Positions 53,028-62,950 are shown, counted from the stretch's first letter. The stretch: 64,000 bases of DNA from Symbiodinium natans (GCA_905221605.1 CAJNDS010000191.1:677501-741500); one strand, 5' to 3'. A program made the numbers and translations. The notes: generated by a model from the sequence alone, not told the origin.

Positions 53028-53067
53028 AAGGAGGTCCGGGAGCTTAGTTTAAAGGGTGGGGCTTCAG

Positions 53068-53124
53068 GGGGTTTAGGGTTTAGGGTTTAGGGTTTAGGGT
53101 TTAGGGTTTAGGGTTTAGGGTTAT
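53068..53124. repeat. TTTAGGG array
   Basis: Eight units. Confidence 0.95.
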
Positions 53125-54032
53125 TATGCAGCTTGCTTGAATCCAACTGCCGCTTCCGTAGTTGCGCGGAACGAAACACAGTAAGCCCCTAAGCCCTTAA
53201 GCCCCAAGCATCAAGACGGAACCAATCAGATAACCTCCTACAGCCAAGCGGCTCGGACAATCACCACGTCCAGATCGCAGCCTGGTTGGTAGCTGCGCTT
53301 CAAACCCAATGCCCCAAAAACACTTGGCCGGCCTCTTGTTCTACCGAGAGAACTGTGAGAACTACAGCTGCTCAACCAAATAACATGAAACTACCTTGAC
53401 ACCGCAGCCCCTGACGCTGGTAACCCTAACCCACCCTTCTCCGTCCTTTGGTGCCAAATCCGGTTCTCATGGAACCGAAGATCTCCACCGTCCTTGCATG
53501 CTCACTCGCGTGCATTTTTTAGTTTCGGGAACTTGGGGAACTTAGGGAACTCAGGGAACTTAGGAAACTTAGGGAATTTAGGCAGGCCTCTTCAAGTAGT
53601 TTTTTAGGGGTTAGGGGAAACTTCGGGCAAGCGAAATGGACTACGAGCCAAAGACCCTGAATTCACCACCAACGTCTGTAACCCGAACCCGAAACCCTAT
53701 GCCCAACACGAAAAGCAAAGGATCCTAATGGGAACCCCAAATAGGGAACCCCAAGAATACAGTAGGAATATAAGGGGAACATAAGGACCCTGGTAGGCAT
53801 ATTCCTACTCTATTCTTGGGGTTTCCTGTTGCAAAGTCCCTTCACACACCGCGAAACCCACAAGCCAAGACAACGTCGGCCCAAGATTCCACTGCTGCTC
53901 GGGCTCCAGATCTCAGCTGCGCAACTCAACAGACTTGGGAAGGCTTAGCGCACGGGTGTCGGGTTTTGTTTTGCCATGCTTTGCCACCTAGCTGACCTTG
54001 CGGCCGGGTTTAGGGTTTGGGTTCAGGGTTTA
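53125..54032. other. No supported exon
   Basis: A repeated GGGAACTTAGG motif at about 53520-53580 and an inverted CCCCAAGAATA / TATTCTTGGGG pair at 53748-53822. Otherwise nothing I can call. Confidence 0.4.
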
Positions 54033-54345
54033 CCGGATTTTGATGGTTTCTGAATGGCTCCCGATGCGAGTATAGGGTATGGATTCTGACCCAGGGCATG
54101 TTGGGGTGGGATGGCCTGCTGCGAGCAAGATTTGAAGTGGCTGAGAGAGGGCTTCCACTCAGCTACTAGTTGCTTCAGAACCCCCCAAGAAGCAAAAAAA
54201 AAACTCTTCCTTACAAGGTTAATATGCGGATTATTGTGTTTTATTCTTTTGGGGTTCTTAGGCAAATAGTAGTCAGATTGGAATTGGTTCCAGACCAGGC
54301 ACCCTCCTTGATTGTTGCCTCCAGGGCCGCCAGGCAGTCTTTCAC
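54033..54345 (-). CDS. Exons on both sides of an F3 element
   Basis: Upstream exon (about 54345-54275): ALEATIKEGAWSGTNSN. Downstream exon (about 54160-54033), in the best frame: SGSPLSATSNLARSRPSHPN, MPWVRIHTLYSHREPFRNHQ, ending AATCCG|GTAAACC. Joining at the shared CTGA gives a continuous frame, but the exact splice dinucleotides are unclear. Confidence 0.45.
54166..54270 (-). mobile_element. F3 inverted-repeat element between exons
   Basis: CTACTAGTTGCTTCAGAACC on the left and GGGGTTCTTAGGCAAATAGT on the right. Confidence 0.72.
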
Positions 54346-54833
54346 CTGGACATATGGGGCTCGCACTTCAAGCCGCCAGCACCCATTTGCAAGCATGGCT
54401 TCGCGCAAGTTGACAGGAGCAGATTTGAAAGCTAAAAGCTAAACCCCAGTCTTGAACCCCAGCCCATGGCTTCAGCCCAGGTTTCCAAGGCCCCTTCGTA
54501 GCCCCGAGACCGCATCAGAGGACTCGGCCCTTGTCGCGATGCCTGCTTCTTATCCTCCGCTGAGATCATCAGCTTGTCCGCCTCGAGCGCGCGCTCCAGG
54601 CGGGCCTGGGAGGGCGAGCAGATCACTCGAAGGCTTCAGTCGCTCGCAAGCGGGCAAGCCACCAGGGAAAAGCCCATAGGCGCCTTGGGGGTGTAAGGTA
54701 TGAAGTTGGGAAGACCCCAAATATCATCGGACGCAGGCCTTGAGGCCACCACGCGACATCTGGGCACGCTCGTTCACATGCAGGGCTCACAGGTCAAGCA
54801 GCCGGTGTAGGAAGGGGCCGGTAAAGGGTCTCT

Positions 54834-55096
54834 TCAGCAAGGGGCATACTCACAGGGGTTTCTCCCCCCTGATTCTATCCGTACCAGCGCTGGAAAGGCC
54901 AGGCCAGACCCCAACAGGCTACCGGCATCTGTGAACTGCCAAAGTATATGGGGGTTTCCGAAGTTCGGGTACCTATGGGGGGTCCTTTTTGAAAGGGAAT
55001 CCTACTATCGGGGGACCCCTGATTTCGTAAACCTTGTATGGCCCTTGCACCCAAGAGGCTGTCATTGCCTCTGCGTTGGGAATCTCTGCGAACGGC
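54834..55096 (-). CDS. Two-exon gene end joined across an F2 element
   Basis: Exon 55096-55033 (acceptor TGCATAAG|G, just after a CCCTAAA-like unit) reads VRRDSQRRGNDSLLGARAIQ. Exon 54928-54834 (acceptor TTCACAG) reads DAGSLLGSGLAFPALVRIES, GGRNPCEYAPC, then TGA. The donor CAAG|GTTTACG keeps the phase (64 and 95 nt). Product unknown. Confidence 0.58.
54929..55032 (-). mobile_element. F2 element acting as intron (GT-AG)
   Basis: GTTTACGAAATCAGGGG at the 5' end and ACTTCGGAAACCCCCATATA near the 3' end, on the coding strand. Confidence 0.7.
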
Positions 55097-55262
55097 CTTA
55101 TGCAAGGAAGTTTAGGGTTTAGGGTTGAGGGTGGAGGGTTTAGGGTTTAGGGAGGCAGGCTGCGCTTACGCCATCCGCAGTATACCTCGTGCTTCCGGAC
55201 CCTGAAATGTAACGATAGGCTAAGGATCCACCCAACTCATCCATTCTGGGCTGATAGCTGCT

Positions 55263-55424
55263 CCTGCGAGCAGACCCAAAACCCTAAACCCTTTTCACCC
55301 TAAACCCTAGACCCTAACTAAGCCCTAAACCCTTGTTTTGAACGAGGTCTCTCTCAAGCCCTAAACCCTAAACCCTAAACCCTAAACCCTAACCCTAAAC
55401 CCTTTTGAACCCCAAACCCTAAAC
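55263..55424. repeat. Degenerate CCCTAAA tract
   Basis: About 17 CCCTAAA-type units interrupted by short unique pieces. Confidence 0.85.
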
Positions 55425-55525
55425 CCTGCACCCCCACACCCTGTCGACCATGTCGCATGAGCTTCAGCATGGAGCGCATGGAGCCCCAATCTTCAGGAAG
55501 GCCTAAGAGCTGGTGATCTTGGAGG
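55425..55525 (-). CDS. Exon between telomere tracts
   Basis: Encodes LLQDHQLLGLPEDWGSMRSM, LKLMRHGRQ and ends at CAGG|GTTTAG. An acceptor is at CTCTTAG|G or slightly upstream. Strong coding character. Confidence 0.5.
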
Positions 55526-55785
55526 AGGTTGAGGGGTTTAGGGTTTAGGTTTTTTTGGCGCCCGCATAGGGGTTTAGGGTGTAGGGTTTAGGGTTTAGGG
55601 GTTTAGGGGTAGAGGGGTTGAGGATTTTTGTGCTTAGGGTGTCAGGGTGTCAGGGTGTTAGCAGGCTTTCAGCCCTTAACCCTCAGTAAAACCCTCGATT
55701 CGTTTGCATCCGGCGGTTCAGTCTCTCGCTCCCCTTAACTTGCTCGGCCTAACCCTTCAAGCGCTGAACTCCTACTCCCCTTCTA

Positions 55786-55852
55786 GGGTTTAGGGTTTAG
55801 GGTTTAGGGTTTAGGGTTTAGGGTTTAGGGTTTAGGGTTTAGGGTTTAGGGT
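55786..55852. repeat. TTTAGGG array
   Basis: Nine or ten units. Confidence 0.95.
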
Positions 55853-56097
55853 TCCCCTACACCCTAACCCCCCTCATCCTGCAAGGATCTATAGCACAAT
55901 TATCTTCGGAGCGTGTTGCGGGTACGGCGTATGTCAGTCTTTCCGCACAACAATACCTTCTCAAACCACCAAGTCGTACAACGAGTCGAAGGACCCAGTC
56001 TGGGCCCTGGCGACGGGTTCAGGGTTCAGCGTTTTAGGGTCCAGATGTCTAGGATTCAGGGTCAAGAGGTTTGGGGTTTAGGGTTTAGGGTCAGCCC

Positions 56098-56180
56098 TGA
56101 TGGTAAGGAAAACTCCCCAGCCTTCGGCGCGCAACGCCTCGCCAGGATCCCTCTCCTCCTCGAGGGCCGCAGCAAACGCA
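56098..56180 (-). CDS. Exon candidate between telomere tracts, strand uncertain
   Basis: The minus frame reads AFAAALEEERDPGEALRAEG, WGVFLT with strong GC3 bias but no clean acceptor. A plus frame (FGAQRLARIPLLLEGRSK) has GGGGAG|GTTCAG as donor. I favour minus from codon use. Confidence 0.35.
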
Positions 56181-56265
56181 GGGGAGGTTCAGGGTTTAGG
56201 GTTGAGGGTTGAGGTTTGAGGGTTGAGGGTTGAGGGTTTAGGGTTTAGGGTTTAGAGCTTAGGGC

Positions 56266-56571
56266 TTAGGGCTTAGGATCCCCCATCGGAGGAGGCGGGT
56301 CTTTCACCTCTAACCCCTCAAACCCTCCTTGAGCCTCCTGATATCCCGAACCACCAGGGATACATCTGAGGCGTAAGCCCATCTTTTGAGTGGGTGCTTT
56401 CAGAAAAATAAATGCTTGCTCCCTCTGCCTCTCTCTCTCTCTCGCTCTATCTTCATCTTCTTCTTCTTCTTCTTCTTCTTCTTCTTCTTCTTCTTCTTCT
56501 TCTTCTTCTTCTTCTTCTTCTTCTTCTTCTTCTTCTTCTTCTTCTTCTTCTTCTTCTTCTTCTTCTTCTGC
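56266..56571 (-). CDS. Poly-glutamate exon with charged and Gly/Pro-rich tail
   Basis: After the acceptor CCCTGCAG, a GAA run encodes about 38 Glu, then DEDRARERERQREQAFIFLK, GLRLRCIPGGSGYQEAQG and EVKDPPPPMGD. The frame ends in telomere-like TTAGGGC units downstream. It could be a nuclear acidic protein; that is a guess. Confidence 0.42.
   Translation of the reverse strand, partial: AEEEEEEEEEEEEEEEEEEEEEEEEEEEEEEEEEEEEEDEDRARERERQREQAFIFLKAPTQKMGLRLRCIPGGSGYQEAQGGFEGLEVKDPPPPMGDPKP
56450..56569. repeat. (TTC)n microsatellite
   Basis: About 38 TTC triplets, flanked by CTCTCT runs on both sides. Confidence 0.95.
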
Positions 56572-56689
56572 AGGGCATGGGGGGGGTCCCCCGCGCACCA
56601 CTCTCTCTCTCTCTCTCTTTCTGCAAGCCTATAAACCCTAAATCCAAGAAGCCTTTGAAATCTGAAAGAAGCGGAGCCACATGGGGGCT

Positions 56690-56796
56690 TACGAAAACAA
56701 GGGAACCCTTAAATGCCTTAATATCGACTCCCCAATAGTAGGATCCCCGGATAATCAGGACCCCAAGAAGGTACCCCGAAATTCGGAAACCCCCAT
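56690..56796 (-). mobile_element. F2 inverted-repeat element at an exon edge
   Basis: ATGGGGGCTTACGAAAAC on the left and AAATTCGGAAACCCCCATAT on the right. On the minus strand the exon 56844-56797 ends CACTCC|GATATGG (GA donor). Confidence 0.65.
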
Positions 56797-56844
56797 ATCG
56801 GAGTGCTGGGCCTCGTCCTGCGACTCCCTCTTCGGAGCACCTCG
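56797..56844 (-). CDS. Small exon next to an F2 element
   Basis: Acceptor CCACCGAG|G. Encodes APKRESQDEAQHS. The downstream acceptor may be CTTCTTTCAG near 56664; the phase was not resolved. Confidence 0.42.
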
Positions 56845-57164
56845 GTGGAGTTACACATGGCAGGTTCTTAGGGGCTCCGTGTTTGGGGGGGTTCCGATTC
56901 TGATACGGCGCTCTTCTACGCACATCTAGGGTACCCCAAGAGCTTAGGCACCGCAATTTCGAAGAACTGGACATTGGAATCATTCTTGCATGCTGGACCC
57001 TGCACACTGGGAGAAACCTTGTGTCTCGTCTTGGGATGTCATGTAGCCTCCAATCCAACAGTGCAAGCAGCCCTACAGTCTCTTTCGTCGCGTTTCTAGC
57101 TGGCCAGCCGATCTACACTCGGTTCTCCAAGCTGGGACCTCGCCGCCCGTCAACAGCAGCAAGA

Positions 57165-57428
57165 TACATATACATTGATATACATATATACATATATACA
57201 TCTATACATATATACATATATATATATATATACATATACAAACATACACATATACACATATACACATATACACATATATACATATATACATATATACATA
57301 TACACATATACACATATACACATACACACATATACTCATATACATCTACATGTACATGTATATATTGCATATTACATGTTACATGTTGCATATTACACAT
57401 ACACATATTTATATATATATATATAGTC
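57165..57428. repeat. TACATA/TATACA microsatellite
   Basis: More than 250 bp of TATACA and CACATA units. Open frames here are low-complexity artefacts. Confidence 0.9.
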
Positions 57429-57444
57429 AAGGTAAAGGGTCCTG

Positions 57445-57802
57445 AGGCTGTGGCTGGCAGAGGAGCCGGCCGAAGAGGCCGCAGAAGAGGCCGCTGACTC
57501 GGAGACGTCGCAGCTCAGGCGCTTGCTGTCTGCGCCTCACCCGGGCTCAAGGTCAGCTGCGTCACTCCGGCGCAAGGGAGAGAAGGAAGAGTTTGGGCAA
57601 TGGGGTTTGGGATCGGCTTCCCGGCCCTAATGTTTTGAATGCTGCGAACAAATCTCTGGGTCTTCAAAGAGATTGGAGGCCGGCAAGAAGCACGGGCGGG
57701 CTGCTTGCCGAACTGCATGAAAGCAAGGGTGCGCAAAAGGTTTGGGCAGGCTGTACGGGGTGCTCGAGTTCTATCGAGAAGCGCCGAATTAACGCCTGAC
57801 AA
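57445..57802 (-). CDS. Exon(s), Ser/Ala-rich segment
   Basis: Frame 1 (57802-57515) reads RTRAPRTACPNLLRTLAFMQ, PISLKTQRFVRSIQNIRAGK. Frame 2 (about 57536-57445, acceptor CGGGTGAG|G) reads KRLSCDVSESAASSAASSAG, SSASHSL with donor CTCAG|GACCC (GA). They overlap slightly, so at least one boundary is within 57515-57560. Confidence 0.42.
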
Positions 57803-58469
57803 TCGTTGTCCTGAGATTCATAACGCATTTTTCGTTAGGCAGTGTCACCAAAACTACAATTCCTCATCCAGATGCATCGAACGTTCCCAACAACACTAAA
57901 ATCACAAAAATTCTATTAAAAAGGACCCATGCCACGTCCTGAATCGGAATTCTGAAACCTTGTCGTCCTCACCCTTGCAACAGTTGACATGCCAATGCCG
58001 AAAGTCTGTTTGCCTTTAAGCCCCAATCCCTCTTCGGAGCCCGCAAACCCAAGTGGCAGTCCTCCCTCCCTCCGTCATGGTTCACACAGTAAACTTCCTT
58101 TTTCCTTCCTGTGGGATGATCCACCTTTTTTCCCTCACTCCGCTGCGTGGTCCGTCTCTATTGTGCAAGCTACCCTAAGGGTTCGTGGTCGACGGTTGCC
58201 ATGACTTTTCGCTGCCCTTCATGCTCATGACAGCTTCAACGAGTCATCAGGGCAGCTTCTATTTGCGACGCCAAGTGACCGTCCCATGTCGATGCCGTGT
58301 CCAACGAATCCTGAGAACCCGAACCGTGCAGCGAACCCTACACCCTGCAATGTAAACTCTAAACCCATTCTTGAACCTGTGCCACGCAACTGCCTGATCT
58401 GATCTGAAACAGGAATGAGTGAGCACCGCCGCTTGACGGCAGGATCACATCAAACCCGAAACCCTAAAG

Positions 58470-58800
58470 ATAAACCCTGAACCCCCCTCCCCAACAAGAC
58501 CCCAAACCCCCAAAAAACACTCCCCAAAAGCCCCCAACAAACAACCCAATAAACCCTACGTGGGTGGTTGTCAAAATGACCCATTTTGGATCCCTATGTT
58601 AATACGACACCTAATATTTAGGGTAACCCAAAAGGGATCATAATTTTGACAGCCGCCCGACGTGGATGAACCCTACTCCCAGCCGGCACGGCACGCTTCG
58701 CGAGCGGCCATCCTCCTCTTGCGAGTCGGCGGAGACCTCTGGGGGCAGCTCCCGAAGACCCAAAACTACACATTTGGGGAACAGCTCCCACACATGATTG
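58470..58800 (-). CDS. Two exons joined across an F4 element
   Basis: Upstream exon (about 58800-58657) reads FPKCVVLGLRELPPEVSADS, QEEDGRSRSVPCRLGVGFIH. Downstream (from 58555) continues FIGLFVGGFWGVFFGGLGSC, a hydrophobic Gly/Phe-rich segment, into telomere-like repeats. The downstream part is low complexity, so its coding status is less sure. Confidence 0.45.
58556..58656 (-). mobile_element. F4 element acting as intron (GC-AG)
   Basis: Inverted ends GGGTGGTTGTCAAAATGA and ATTTTGACAGCCGCCC. An ACGT is shared at both edges. Donor GTCGG|GC, acceptor ACGTAG|G. Excision keeps the upstream frame. Confidence 0.68.
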
Positions 58801-58825
58801 GTAAATAATATATGACATGTTTTTT

Positions 58826-59020
58826 TCAGATATGTGCCGCGAATGTATTTAACATTGAGTTGCTTGCGCATTTATGGGCCTTTCTTAGTCTTGGACTTTT
58901 TTGGCCCTGAGCCCCACCTTCCGCAGGCTGTGGGCTTGGGGCACCCCATGTTAGGGATCTGGGATCTGCGGACTTGGTTTTAGGCATCTTCCGCGCCGGC
59001 CCACGGGCAGCAGCGCGCAA
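58826..59020 (-). CDS. Short exon or gene, basic
   Basis: Encodes RGPARKMPKTKSADPRSLTW, QKSPRLRKAHKCASNSMLNT and ends FAAHI, stop. Start uncertain. Confidence 0.4.
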   Translation of the reverse strand: MRAAARGPARKMPKTKSADPRSLTWGAPSPQPAEGGAQGQKSPRLRKAHKCASNSMLNTFAAHI

Positions 59021-59807
59021 GACATCTCTACTCTCGAGCGCACTAACCTCTTCGACTGGAGCTACAGCTGTCAGAAGTTTCTGTTAGGGCTTCTGTATGG
59101 TAACACGCTCAGGTCTTGCAGGTCAAGTGGGTTCTTGAGCTCGGTCCTGTGTTCGGGGGTCCTTGGCAATACGGTTCCCGCGGCCTTGCTCATCTTGTTC
59201 TTCTTCTTCGCCCGGCGTGTCTTTTTGTAGGCGCGTACCTCTGCCTCAAAGCGTCAATCCCTCACGGGCACAAGAGAGACCTATAGAGCCAGCGGTCACA
59301 CCCCGAATTGAGGGGTGGGGCTTGTTTTGATGCAAGTAGGACTGACACACTCCGGCTTCATCCAACTTCAGCGGATTCTAGCCGCGTTCAACTCTAGCAT
59401 GGCTTGCAACCTAAAGCTCCGCGTTCCTCCCGAAAATGGCAGACCACCAGCAAGACATGGCACCTCCCCTTCTTGGGTTTCGGAGGCGTTGTTGGAGTCC
59501 TCCAGACATCTTGGAGGAGCAGGCCTATCAGGCCCTCAGACCTTAAAACCCCTAGCCCAACAGCCTTGATGAGTTATAGCCACGCCATACAGATCTCAAG
59601 CTAGAGGGAAAGGGAACATGTCCCCACACTTGCACAGAGTTGCATATAGCAAAACCAAACCCTCCCACTGGCGCCCTGCAAATTGCCGTCTCCCCCCACC
59701 CTATAAACCATGAGCCCCCACCCGAAAGTCTACCCAGACAGCCCACAACACCCCTTAATTCAGGAATATTTCCCTAAACCCTAAACCCTAAACCCGAAAC
59801 CCTAAAC
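59021..59807. other. No supported exon
   Basis: Open frames on both strands lack bias. CCCTAAA units lie at 59772-59807, directly downstream of the next exon on the minus strand. Confidence 0.35.
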
Positions 59808-59890
59808 TGCCCAAAATGCTCCTGCACCGTTTCAGGGGTCGCGTCCGGCTCCTGGTTGACTTCAAGAGCTGGGGCCTCAGCAACATCTCC
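59808..59890 (-). CDS. Exon ending at a telomere-repeat donor
   Basis: Acceptor CTTAAAAAG|G, 83 nt, donor TTTGGGCA|GTTTAG. Encodes DVAEAPALEVNQEPDATPET, VQEHFG. Acidic and well biased. Confidence 0.55.
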
Positions 59891-60437
59891 CTTTTTAAGG
59901 AATGCTGTAGCTCAGGCCGGGAACCCTTCATCCTACTATCCATTGGTTCAACCACAACTAACACCTCAATATACATTTTATATATATATATATATGTACA
60001 TATATATATATAGTGTGTGTGTGTTAACTACACTTTTTGCAGTGTAGATTCCCTAGTTCTGTTCTTCCACTGCAGAAACTCAGCTCTAGAAGCCACCCAC
60101 TCAGCGGTCAAGGCCGCAAAAACGAAGAACCTTCAACAACCTTCAAGCCTAGATCTCCTAAACAGGCGCAAACTCAACGAGCCCCCTTTGAAGAATCCAT
60201 GTTTTTGAGTCCGCATCATCATAAGCAACTCAAATTTTCCGGGGCTATTTCCAGACACGACCTGGAAGTTCCCCAAATCTGAGTCCCAGATATTCTGGAC
60301 ATACCTGATGGTGTTCAGGCTTCGAAAGGCTTACAGCAAGTTCAGCGTGTTGGCTTCGGCGCGCGGAATGCACCTTTTGTACTGAAGCGTCTTGAACCTG
60401 GAAGCTGCTTCATGCCAGGAAACCCTAAGCCCTAAAC
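59891..60437. other. AT microsatellite; weak plus-strand frames
   Basis: TATATA/TGTG repeats at 59978-60024. Plus frames at 60017-60282 are open but unconvincing. Confidence 0.35.
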
Positions 60438-60513
60438 CCCTGAAACCACAGGCCCAAGGTGCCGATGGTGGTGGTGCGCTTTCCGGGTCCTTGGCCGTCG
60501 TAGAGGTCGAAGC
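60438..60513 (-). CDS. Exon ending at a telomere-like donor
   Basis: Acceptor CCTTAAAG|G. Encodes FDLYDGQGPGKRTTTIGTLG, LWFQ, then CAGGG|GTTTAG. Codons are strongly biased. Not recognised. Confidence 0.52.
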
Positions 60514-60846
60514 CTTTAAGGGCTTTGGGTCTCGGGCAAGGTTTGGCGTTTAGGGTTTAGGGTTTCGGGCTTAGGGTTTAGGGTTTACGATCGGCCTGAG
60601 CCGGCGATTCGCTTTGTAGGTGTTTGGTATCACCCTACCCTCCCAGAGTCCCACTTCATTATACATAAATACATATATATATATGTATACATATCAATAT
60701 TTCTTACTTGGGTCGGCACCATTTACAATCCACTCGCCTTTCCAGAAACACACAGGGTAAGGTGGGGGATAGGGCTCGTTTTCCTCTTCTTGACACCATG
60801 CTTACTTCCCTCGCATCTTGTAGAAGCACAACCGCATTTTTAGGTG

Positions 60847-60900
60847 GGGGTTTAGGGTTTAGGGTTTAGGGTTTAGGGTTTAGGGTTTAGGGTTTAGGGG
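60847..60900. repeat. TTTAGGG array
   Basis: Seven units ending TTTAGGGGC. Confidence 0.95.
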
Positions 60901-61014
60901 CAGGAGGGGCCGCCAAGGAGCTTGGGGGGGAACCCCAGCCTGCTGGACCATAGCAAAAGTTCGATTTTTGTAGTACAGAAGTACATGGTTCTGGGGACCC
61001 TTCCGCTACTGGAT

Positions 61015-61145
61015 CCCGGCACCCAGAATCCTGAACCCAAATCCTAAATCCGAACCCTAAATCCCAAATCCTTAACCCTATATACATCCTAAACCCTAGA
61101 TCCGAAATAAATCCTAAATCCCAAAGCCTAAATCCCAAATCCTAC
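61015..61145. repeat. AAATCC-variant telomere-like tract
   Basis: Degenerate units such as AAATCCT, AAATCCC and AAACCCTAG; far more diverged than other tracts in the window. Confidence 0.75.
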
Positions 61146-61289
61146 ATCCTCAAGGCCCCGATCGTAAATCCTAAAACACAAAAAAAGACCAAAATTGCAA
61201 CAAAACCCTATCAAGGTTTAAACATACCTAGGTAGAGAAGGTTCAATGTTTGGGGTTTAGGAGGTAGTTCTCAAAACATGGGGGGCGGA

Positions 61290-61570
61290 GGAGTGAGGGA
61301 GGGAGGGGGGGCGCGTGATTGCCCGGACGAGGGGGTGCTTGGAGGTTCATGGGCACCTAAACGGGGTTTTAAGTCTTATTCCCATACTTACAACCCTAAA
61401 ACCCAAAACCCTAAACCCTACTCCTAACTACTAAACCCTAAACCCTACTCCTAACTACCCGTGAACCTCCTTTGAAGGGTACCGAAGGCATTCCCGGGCC
61501 TGAGGCCCGACGACCTTCAGCCCACCCATGAGCTTCTTGATCAGTCCCTGCCAGGCTTGTGGCAGAAGTC
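61290..61570 (-). CDS. Two exons joined across an F5 element
   Basis: Upstream exon (about 61565-61470) reads LPQAWQGLIKKLMGGLKVVG, PQARECLRYPSK. Downstream (from 61337) reads HPLVRAITRPPS. Donor CAAAG|GAGG (GA), acceptor CCTCCAAG|C. The upstream exon has very good bias; the downstream one is short. Confidence 0.48.
61338..61469 (-). mobile_element. F5 element with telomere-repeat inserts
   Basis: TIRs GGAGGTTCATGGGCA and TACCCGTGAACCTCC. The centre (about 61389-61446) contains CCCTAAA units and a duplicated CCTACTCCTAACTAC block not present in the other F5 copies. Confidence 0.72.
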
Positions 61571-61573
61571 TTG

Positions 61574-61888
61574 GGGTTAGGGTTTAGGGTTTAGGGTTTA
61601 GGGTTTAGGGTTTCAGGTTTCAGGGTTTAGTTCCATGGTCGCCTGGTATGGGCCCTTTAAAGGGGACCCCCTTACATACCCCTGGTAGACCCCCCCAGGA
61701 CCCATGCTTCGGAAGCTTTAAAGAAGGTAACTACCCTTAGGAGGACCCCTCGAAGGCACTTCGAAATTCCCCAAGCCCAAGGTGGGCATCACGGGCCCTT
61801 CTCTCCTAGTAAATCCCTTGATGGGTTTAGGGTCTAGGGTTCAGGGTTTAGGGTTTAGGGTTTCGGGTTTAGGGTTTAGGGTTTAGGG
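61574..61888. repeat. Two telomere-repeat arrays around unique DNA
   Basis: TTTAGGG at 61574-61630 and 61826-61888 enclose about 190 bp of GGGACCC-rich unique sequence in which I see no clear exon. Confidence 0.8.
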
Positions 61889-62090
61889 ATGGCAGGCTTT
61901 AAGAACCAGGGGCCTGTACATCTACGGGCTGAGGGGAACGGCACATCGGCCAGAGTCGTATTGGTATACGGCCTAGGGCCATCTAGAAGTTGCCCATCGC
62001 AATCAGGATGCGGCCACCTGACACCCCAAACTCAACCAACATATCCGAGGCTCGGACTGGAAGGAGCGCGCCTCTTCCCCCAGAAAAAAT

Positions 62091-62594
62091 CTAGGCCCCC
62101 TGCGCTCCTAACTCATGATGAGGAAGCTTATCGGGGGAAAGGTGGAGGTACCCGGCAACCAATGTGGGTGCCTCCCCTTCGACTGGAAGCTGCCGTTCCT
62201 CATCCGGTTTTGCGGTCTCCTTGAGACAGCGCCGGCTTGGCGCCAGGTTATAGGACTTAGGGTTTCCCCAAGCACCATGAAAAAAGTACAGTGTTGTGGT
62301 GTTGTGGAGGTGGCTAAGCGCAACAAGAAGCGACACAAAAGGGTCTTGAGATACTGGCTGGACTGAGGCTTTCCCGAAGGGATGCCAGGCTTCACGGAAC
62401 TTCCGGCCCCTTGGGACTGTGAGATAGATGCGCTCACACATCCTAGACAAACTCTGTTTTTCGAAGCCCCTGACCCCGTGTCTCTTGCAGTGTGTCTGGC
62501 ACCCGAATCGCATGATCCTCCGAAACCCAATAAGGGAAAATATAGCACATAAGGGTACTCTCAATATACCCCTTAAACACCATGTAGTCCTCAT
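62091..62594 (-). CDS. Probable exon(s), unknown product
   Basis: The open frame reads EKQSLSRMCERIYLTVPRGR, KFREAWHPFGKASVQPVSQD, PFVSLLVALSHLHNTTTLYF and TAKPDEERQLPVEGEAPTLV, ending KLPHHELGAQGA and stop. An upstream C/A homopolymer marks a likely intron. Product unknown. Confidence 0.42.
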   Translation of the reverse strand: MRTTWCLRGILRVPLCAIFSLIGFRRIMRFGCQTHCKRHGVRGFEKQSLSRMCERIYLTVPRGRKFREAWHPFGKASVQPVSQDPFVSLLVALSHLHNTTTLYFFHGAWGNPKSYNLAPSRRCLKETAKPDEERQLPVEGEAPTLVAGYLHLSPDKLPHHELGAQGA

Positions 62595-62680
62595 TCAAGG
62601 AACCCCCCCCCCCCCAATAAAAAAAAAAACTGGGGGGTTCCAAAACAAAAATATCAAGTGTCCCCCAAGACCCTCCTAGG

Positions 62681-62827
62681 TTCCAGGACCGACTTCGCGG
62701 CCAAATAAAACCCCTAAACCCCAAACCCTAAACCCCAACCCCTAAACCCTAAACCCCAAACCCCAAACCCCAAACCCTAAACCCTAAACCCTTGCTTACC
62801 TAAGCTTCCAGGACCGACTTCGCGGCC
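62681..62827. repeat. Telomere tract flanked by 22-bp direct repeats
   Basis: TTCCAGGACCGACTTCGCGG (plus CC) occurs at 62681-62702 and 62806-62827. Between them is a CCCTAAA/CCCCAAA tract of about 90 bp plus short unique ends. Confidence 0.85.
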
Positions 62828-62939
62828 GAGCGGCCTGGGCCTCTGGCTCTTCGGGTGCAGCCTTCGGTTCCCAGCGCCGGTCCGAGCGGCCTGGGCCTCT
62901 GGCTCTTCGGGTGCAGCCTTCGGTTCCCAGCGCCGGTCC
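62828..62939. repeat. 56-bp tandem duplication
   Basis: Two identical head-to-tail copies (62828-62883 and 62884-62939) of a unit beginning GAGCGGCCTGGGCCTCTGGC and ending CGCCGGTCC. Confidence 0.92.
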
Positions 62940-62950
62940 TGTGAATTTGG

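Noticed and set aside
57113-57497. Long frames rich in Ile/Tyr/His/Thr
   Set aside because: TATACA microsatellite read in all frames.
57530-57560. Spliced-leader relic (GGCTCAAG)
   Set aside because: Only an 8-base match with no extension to the known dinoflagellate leader; chance.
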